A program made the position numbers and the translations under genes. The notes beneath the pieces were generated by a model. It saw only the letters and a list, made by a program, of their open reading frames with translations, was not told where the DNA came from and ran no database searches. Of a DNA stretch of 64,000 nucleotides, positions 60,994 to 64,000 are shown one piece after another; the stretch's first letter is position 1, and each line of letters opens with the position of its first letter. The stretch is taken from the NCBI RefSeq assembly GCF_020907275.1, contig NZ_JAJJWI010000009.1, forward strand, positions 30,005 through 94,004, in the 5' to 3' direction. This DNA comes from Pontibacter silvestris (lineage in GTDB: Bacteria; Bacteroidota; Bacteroidia; Cytophagales; Hymenobacteraceae).

Positions 60994-63201
60994 CTACTTC
61001 TTCTCAGCACCTGGATGGTAGGTTGCTTTAGCCCGTTTCTCCACATCCTCACGATAATAAGCTACATCTTTAAATTTTACATCAGCATAACGCTGTGCCT
61101 GGTCATCAAAATGAGGTGAGTTCGGATCACCGCTTTGCCCGCCTGCAAGGAGGGCCTTTGCTTTAACCTTATCACCAAACTCCACTACCGCTACAAAGCT
61201 GTTTCCGGATGTACCGTAAAGGCGCTTTGTATCATAAGATCGTGCGCCGAAGGAAGCCAGCGCTCCCCAGTTTCCGGACGCCATCCCTACCGGGATACTA
61301 GGCTTTGAATCATTAAAAGCCTGTTCTATATCACCATTTATGCGCTGGTAGCGGTTAATATCACCCCACGGGGTATTCCACTGGCCGAAGTCCTCTTCCA
61401 GTTGGGCTATAGTTTGGCGGAACAGCTCCAGACGCTCTTTTTCAGGCGAGGCCTTTGCATAGTACTCAAAACGTTCCATCAGGTTTGTACCTTCCGGGGC
61501 ACTACCGCTTCTCAAAGAGTTAGTAGCATAGAAATGAGCAAGTGACATGCCTACTGATTCTTTAGACACAGCAAAATCCCAGTTGCGCATTACTTTCATA
61601 GCCTCCTGTAGCTTCGGGTCATTTGGCTTTAGCTTATCATAGGCGGAAATAAGCCCGGGAATCAACACTTCAAACGCTGGCAGGTAAGGGTCGTAAGCCA
61701 AATTTATCAGTTTATCGAGTGTAAGATTATCAGCACTTTTCAGAAGACGTGTAGCATGTACCCCACGGAAGTTTTCCGGTGCCCGCGACATATAGGACGG
61801 GTAATTTTCCCGCCTCGGGCTATAAGCTCCGGCACTGGTAAAAGGTGTGGAGTTACAATTCTGAATCCATCCATTAGCGGGGTTGATAACCTTAATTGCC
61901 TCTTCAACTGAGTGCAGCCCCTGCCAGTCTGTTTGCGGATTGCTTCCGTCAACAGGTTTTGTATAGTTAAAGGTCGTATCCCGTACTGGTATAAAGTTGC
62001 CATGATAGTAGGCTATGTTGCCATCCGCATCAGCATAAACAGTATTGTTGGAAGAGTTAGTACGCATTTGCATCATCTCATTGAACTCCTTCAGATTGCT
62101 CTTTTTAGTTCGAGTATAGGACTGAATTAAAGCATCAACGGGTTTCCACATCATGGCAGTAGCCACCCATTTATTACCATTCTTGTGGGTAATTGGCCCA
62201 TGATGCGTTCTGTAGGTTGTAAAGGTCTTTTGCTTTATTTCTTCACCTTCTTTATAGGACAAGGTTACTTTTGATATTGTGACAGGTCGCAGCTCATCGC
62301 CATACCGGTAAAACAACTTACCATCCTGCTCCACAATAGTTTCTTCAAACTCATCTATAACGTCTGTATAGGTAGAGGTATGCATCCATCCATTTCTTTC
62401 GTTAAAGCCTTGGTAGATAAAAAACTGCCCCCAAGTAACGGCACCATAAGCATTTAGCCCCTCCTCACTCACAGCATGCACCTCTCCTCGAAAGAAGAAG
62501 GAGGTGTGTGGATTAATCAGCAGCATGGCATTGCCGGATGCAGTATGTTCTCCGGAAATGGCAAAACCATTAGAGCCTTTTGGTTCCTCCAGTATGTCGG
62601 GGTACATCAATCCACCACCAAAGCTGTTAAGCCCCAGCGACTTGTTATCTTCATAGAAAGCCTTTACTCCTTTTGTTGATACTCTTTCAATATCACCGCC
62701 AATAGAACCTTCGCTGAAGTACATTGGCATCCATGGTTCGAAGTGTGTCAGGAGCTTTGGCTTTACTTCTGGATGAGTGTAAAGGTAGTAGTTTACTCCG
62801 TCGGCAAAAGCCTGACATAGAACCTTGAGCCACTCCGGGCTTTTCTCATAGTTTGCGACTGCTTCCTCCTCTGTCATAAACAGTTTTGCCCGAAGGTCGC
62901 TATACAGCATTTCTTCTCCTTCAACTTCAGCCAGTCGGCCTGTAGCCCATATATAATTACGCTCTACCCGATTAAAATCATCTTCGCACTGGGCATATAG
63001 AAGCCCGAATACAGCATCTGCATCAGTTTTCCCATAGACGTGCGGCACGCCAAAATCATCCCGGATAATGGTAACACGCCCACCCTGCTCCTCCCATTTC
63101 ACCACTTCTGGAGAGGAGGCTGTTTGCCCTCCTACTGTGCAGGAGGAAAGAATAGTGATAAAGAGGAGTAACAGCGTAATGCTTTTTCTAAAGTATTTCA
63201 T
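60994..63201 (-). CDS. Penicillin acylase-family (Ntn hydrolase) lipoprotein
   Basis: The 735-residue precursor has a lipoprotein signal (LLLFITILSSC, cysteine at 21). The N-terminal alpha-chain region has GVPHVYGKTDADAVFGLLYA and QCEDDFNRVERNYIWATGRL. The autocatalytic site is EPKGSNGFAISG, with the nucleophile Ser210 that becomes the N-terminus of the beta chain. NPHTSFF and the beta-chain motifs QTDWQGLHS and WNTPWGDINRYQRINGD follow. Family members cleave amide bonds of acyl-homoserine lactones, penicillins or other acyl amides in the periplasm. Whether this one is a quorum-quencher or a lipid/peptide acylase cannot be told. Confidence 0.9.
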   Translation of the reverse strand: MKYFRKSITLLLLFITILSSCTVGGQTASSPEVVKWEEQGGRVTIIRDDFGVPHVYGKTDADAVFGLLYAQCEDDFNRVERNYIWATGRLAEVEGEEMLYSDLRAKLFMTEEEAVANYEKSPEWLKVLCQAFADGVNYYLYTHPEVKPKLLTHFEPWMPMYFSEGSIGGDIERVSTKGVKAFYEDNKSLGLNSFGGGLMYPDILEEPKGSNGFAISGEHTASGNAMLLINPHTSFFFRGEVHAVSEEGLNAYGAVTWGQFFIYQGFNERNGWMHTSTYTDVIDEFEETIVEQDGKLFYRYGDELRPVTISKVTLSYKEGEEIKQKTFTTYRTHHGPITHKNGNKWVATAMMWKPVDALIQSYTRTKKSNLKEFNEMMQMRTNSSNNTVYADADGNIAYYHGNFIPVRDTTFNYTKPVDGSNPQTDWQGLHSVEEAIKVINPANGWIQNCNSTPFTSAGAYSPRRENYPSYMSRAPENFRGVHATRLLKSADNLTLDKLINLAYDPYLPAFEVLIPGLISAYDKLKPNDPKLQEAMKVMRNWDFAVSKESVGMSLAHFYATNSLRSGSAPEGTNLMERFEYYAKASPEKERLELFRQTIAQLEEDFGQWNTPWGDINRYQRINGDIEQAFNDSKPSIPVGMASGNWGALASFGARSYDTKRLYGTSGNSFVAVVEFGDKVKAKALLAGGQSGDPNSPHFDDQAQRYADVKFKDVAYYREDVEKRAKATYHPGAEKK

Positions 63202-63571
63202 GTTCTATTGAAAAAAGGAGTGTGTCAATTATGAACTAGAGGAACAAGCCATTGACATTTTAATACTATTCTACTTATGATATTCCTGTTTTATCACTTC
63301 ACAAACAACAGACTGTAAATATAACAAAACTTCTTATATCAAAAGCGTACCTGCTTTGGTGAAACCGAGGTGATTCCATAAAAGCTTAACAGCAATAGAG
63401 ACGATACACCATTAACAATTCAAAACAACAAATTACATGAACTGATATTTTATAGATAGCTCAATTATAATCAAAAATAAAGCGTGGAGTGAACTTATGC
63501 GAACTCAGAATGGCTATTGTTCCTTTGCGAGTATCGGCTAGATTATCAGCACCTACAGCTACACAGGAAAA
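63202..63571. other. Intergenic region upstream of the insertion element
   Basis: About 370 bases before the probable IS left end show no coding frame. They would contain the promoter of the penicillin-acylase-family gene; no clear TAnnTTTG box was found. Confidence 0.45.
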
Positions 63572-63648
63572 TGTAAAAGTGGAGTTGCCACCTTTGACTG
63601 GAGGCTTTATGATAGGCAGAATTATGTAAAGTATTACATTTGACTATT

Positions 63649-63939
63649 ATGGATAGACGCGTATTTGACACCTCCTTTAAACGGATGGCTATTGACCTCT
63701 CCTATGCGAGAGGATCAGTAAAAGAGGTAGCCGATGAGCTGGGTATAGATCCCGGTCGTCTGAGCAAGTGGCGGCAGCAGGATAGCTCACCAGTCCGGTC
63801 CACCGAAGGGCCGAGTGAGGAGCAGAAAGAGATAAAGCGGCTACAGAAGGAGCTGAAGGAGGCGCAGTTGGAGCGTAATATCCTAAAAAAGGCGGTGAGC
63901 ATCTTCTCCAGGGGAGACGGGCGTTATACGGATTCATAA
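63649..63939 (+). CDS. IS3-family transposase OrfA
   Basis: From the ATG at 63649 the 96-residue protein has an HTH (RVFDTSFKRMAIDLSYARGS and VKEVADELGIDPGRLSKWRQ, typical of the HTH_Tnp_1/IS3 OrfA type) and a C-terminal leucine zipper region (QKEIKRLQKELKEAQLERNI). An A-rich slippery site near its end (63885-63891) sends some ribosomes into OrfB. An upstream ATG at 63640 is also in frame. Confidence 0.9.
   Translation: MDRRVFDTSFKRMAIDLSYARGSVKEVADELGIDPGRLSKWRQQDSSPVRSTEGPSEEQKEIKRLQKELKEAQLERNILKKAVSIFSRGDGRYTDS
63885..63891 (+). other. Programmed -1 frameshift site (A AAA AAG)
   Basis: The heptamer A AAA AAG is in the zero frame of OrfA as ctA AAA AAG, the canonical slippery site of IS3 elements. 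Slipping by -1 joins OrfA to the open frame GGC GGT GAG CAT CTT CTC, which continues through LYGFIKEHRNQFPVERMCQV to the window edge. Confidence 0.85.
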
Positions 63940-64000
63940 AGGAGCACCGCAACCAGTTTCCCGTTGAGAGGATGTGTCAAGTACTCCAGTCCAGTGCCAG
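63888..64000 (+). CDS. IS3-family transposase OrfB, 5' part
   Basis: The -1 frame relative to OrfA is open from the slippery site to the window end and reads YGFIKEHRNQFPVERMCQVL, the usual N-terminal part of IS3 OrfB (FIxEHRxxFPVERMCxVL). The catalytic DDE integrase core lies outside the window. It is expressed as an OrfAB fusion through the frameshift. It is partial because of the window edge, so the element's activity cannot be judged. Confidence 0.8.

Larger units (their letters stand above)
63572..64000 (+). mobile_element. IS3-family insertion sequence (left part; right end outside window)
   Basis: The transposase OrfA (63649-63939) and the beginning of OrfB in the -1 frame show an IS3-family element. 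The left boundary is a guess: tgtaaaagtggagttgccac begins at 63572 and has the TG start expected of IS3-type terminal repeats. The right end and its inverted repeat are beyond base 64000, so the boundary cannot be checked here. Confidence 0.6.

Noticed and set aside
1..64000. CRISPR array or phage-defence island
   Set aside because: No regularly spaced direct repeats and no cas, restriction or toxin-antitoxin genes were seen; the tandem repeat at 41644 is coding and has no spacers.

Overview
The window looks like chromosomal DNA of a Bacteroidota member, most likely a Cytophagales/Hymenobacteraceae bacterium of the Pontibacter type. The supporting signs are a SusC/SusD pair, three good matches to the Bacteroidota promoter (TTTG, about 19 nt, TAnnTTTG), little Shine-Dalgarno sequence, apparent TTG starts in front of KK/RK-type signal peptides, and Bacteroidota-typical families (DUF4112, DUF1684, carboxypeptidase-regulatory-like proteins). 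The genus is an inference. No rRNA, tRNA or CRISPR array was seen.

Layout. 1-20 kb is mostly housekeeping: a DUF502 membrane protein (cut by the window edge), ispH-cmk, adenine deaminase, a single-domain response regulator, a cysteine/cystathionine synthase-like enzyme, sucD, a Gfo/Idh/MocA oxidoreductase, a divergent oxyR/dps peroxide-defence pair, proB, and the minus-strand run pheT - coiled-coil protein - zapA - rny. A glycosyltransferase, a GNAT acetyltransferase and a DJ-1/PfpI protein follow. 20-27.5 kb is mixed: a decayed gene, an envelope protein, ywbE, radC, a membrane metallophosphoesterase, two small envelope proteins, uvsE and DUF4112.

27.8-44.5 kb is the most coherent accessory region. 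It holds a DeoR-family regulator, a NagX-like acyltransferase, a GH3 glucosaminidase fused to a beta-lactamase-like domain, three N-acetylmuramoyl-L-alanine amidases of two folds, a class A beta-lactamase-like hydrolase, a SusC/SusD pair, a sodium:solute symporter and MurQ. Together these suggest a locus that binds, cuts, imports and catabolises peptidoglycan fragments (muropeptides/MurNAc), ending in GlcNAc-6-phosphate. The sugar kinase that must act before MurQ is not in the window.

45-64 kb holds a mug-type uracil-DNA glycosylase, an OmpA-family protein paired with a second envelope protein, an acyltransferase-3 protein, an ABC exporter, a GerW/YtfJ-like protein, a class II UvrA-like ATPase, a beta-carbonic anhydrase, a three-gene signalling module (atypical receiver, unknown protein, CBS-PAS-DHp protein without an ATPase domain), a GNAT protein, a penicillin-acylase-family lipoprotein, and the start of an IS3-family element that runs off the right edge. 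Many transcription units end in long, nearly perfect hairpins. DNA repair is well represented (radC, uvsE, mug, uvrA-like).
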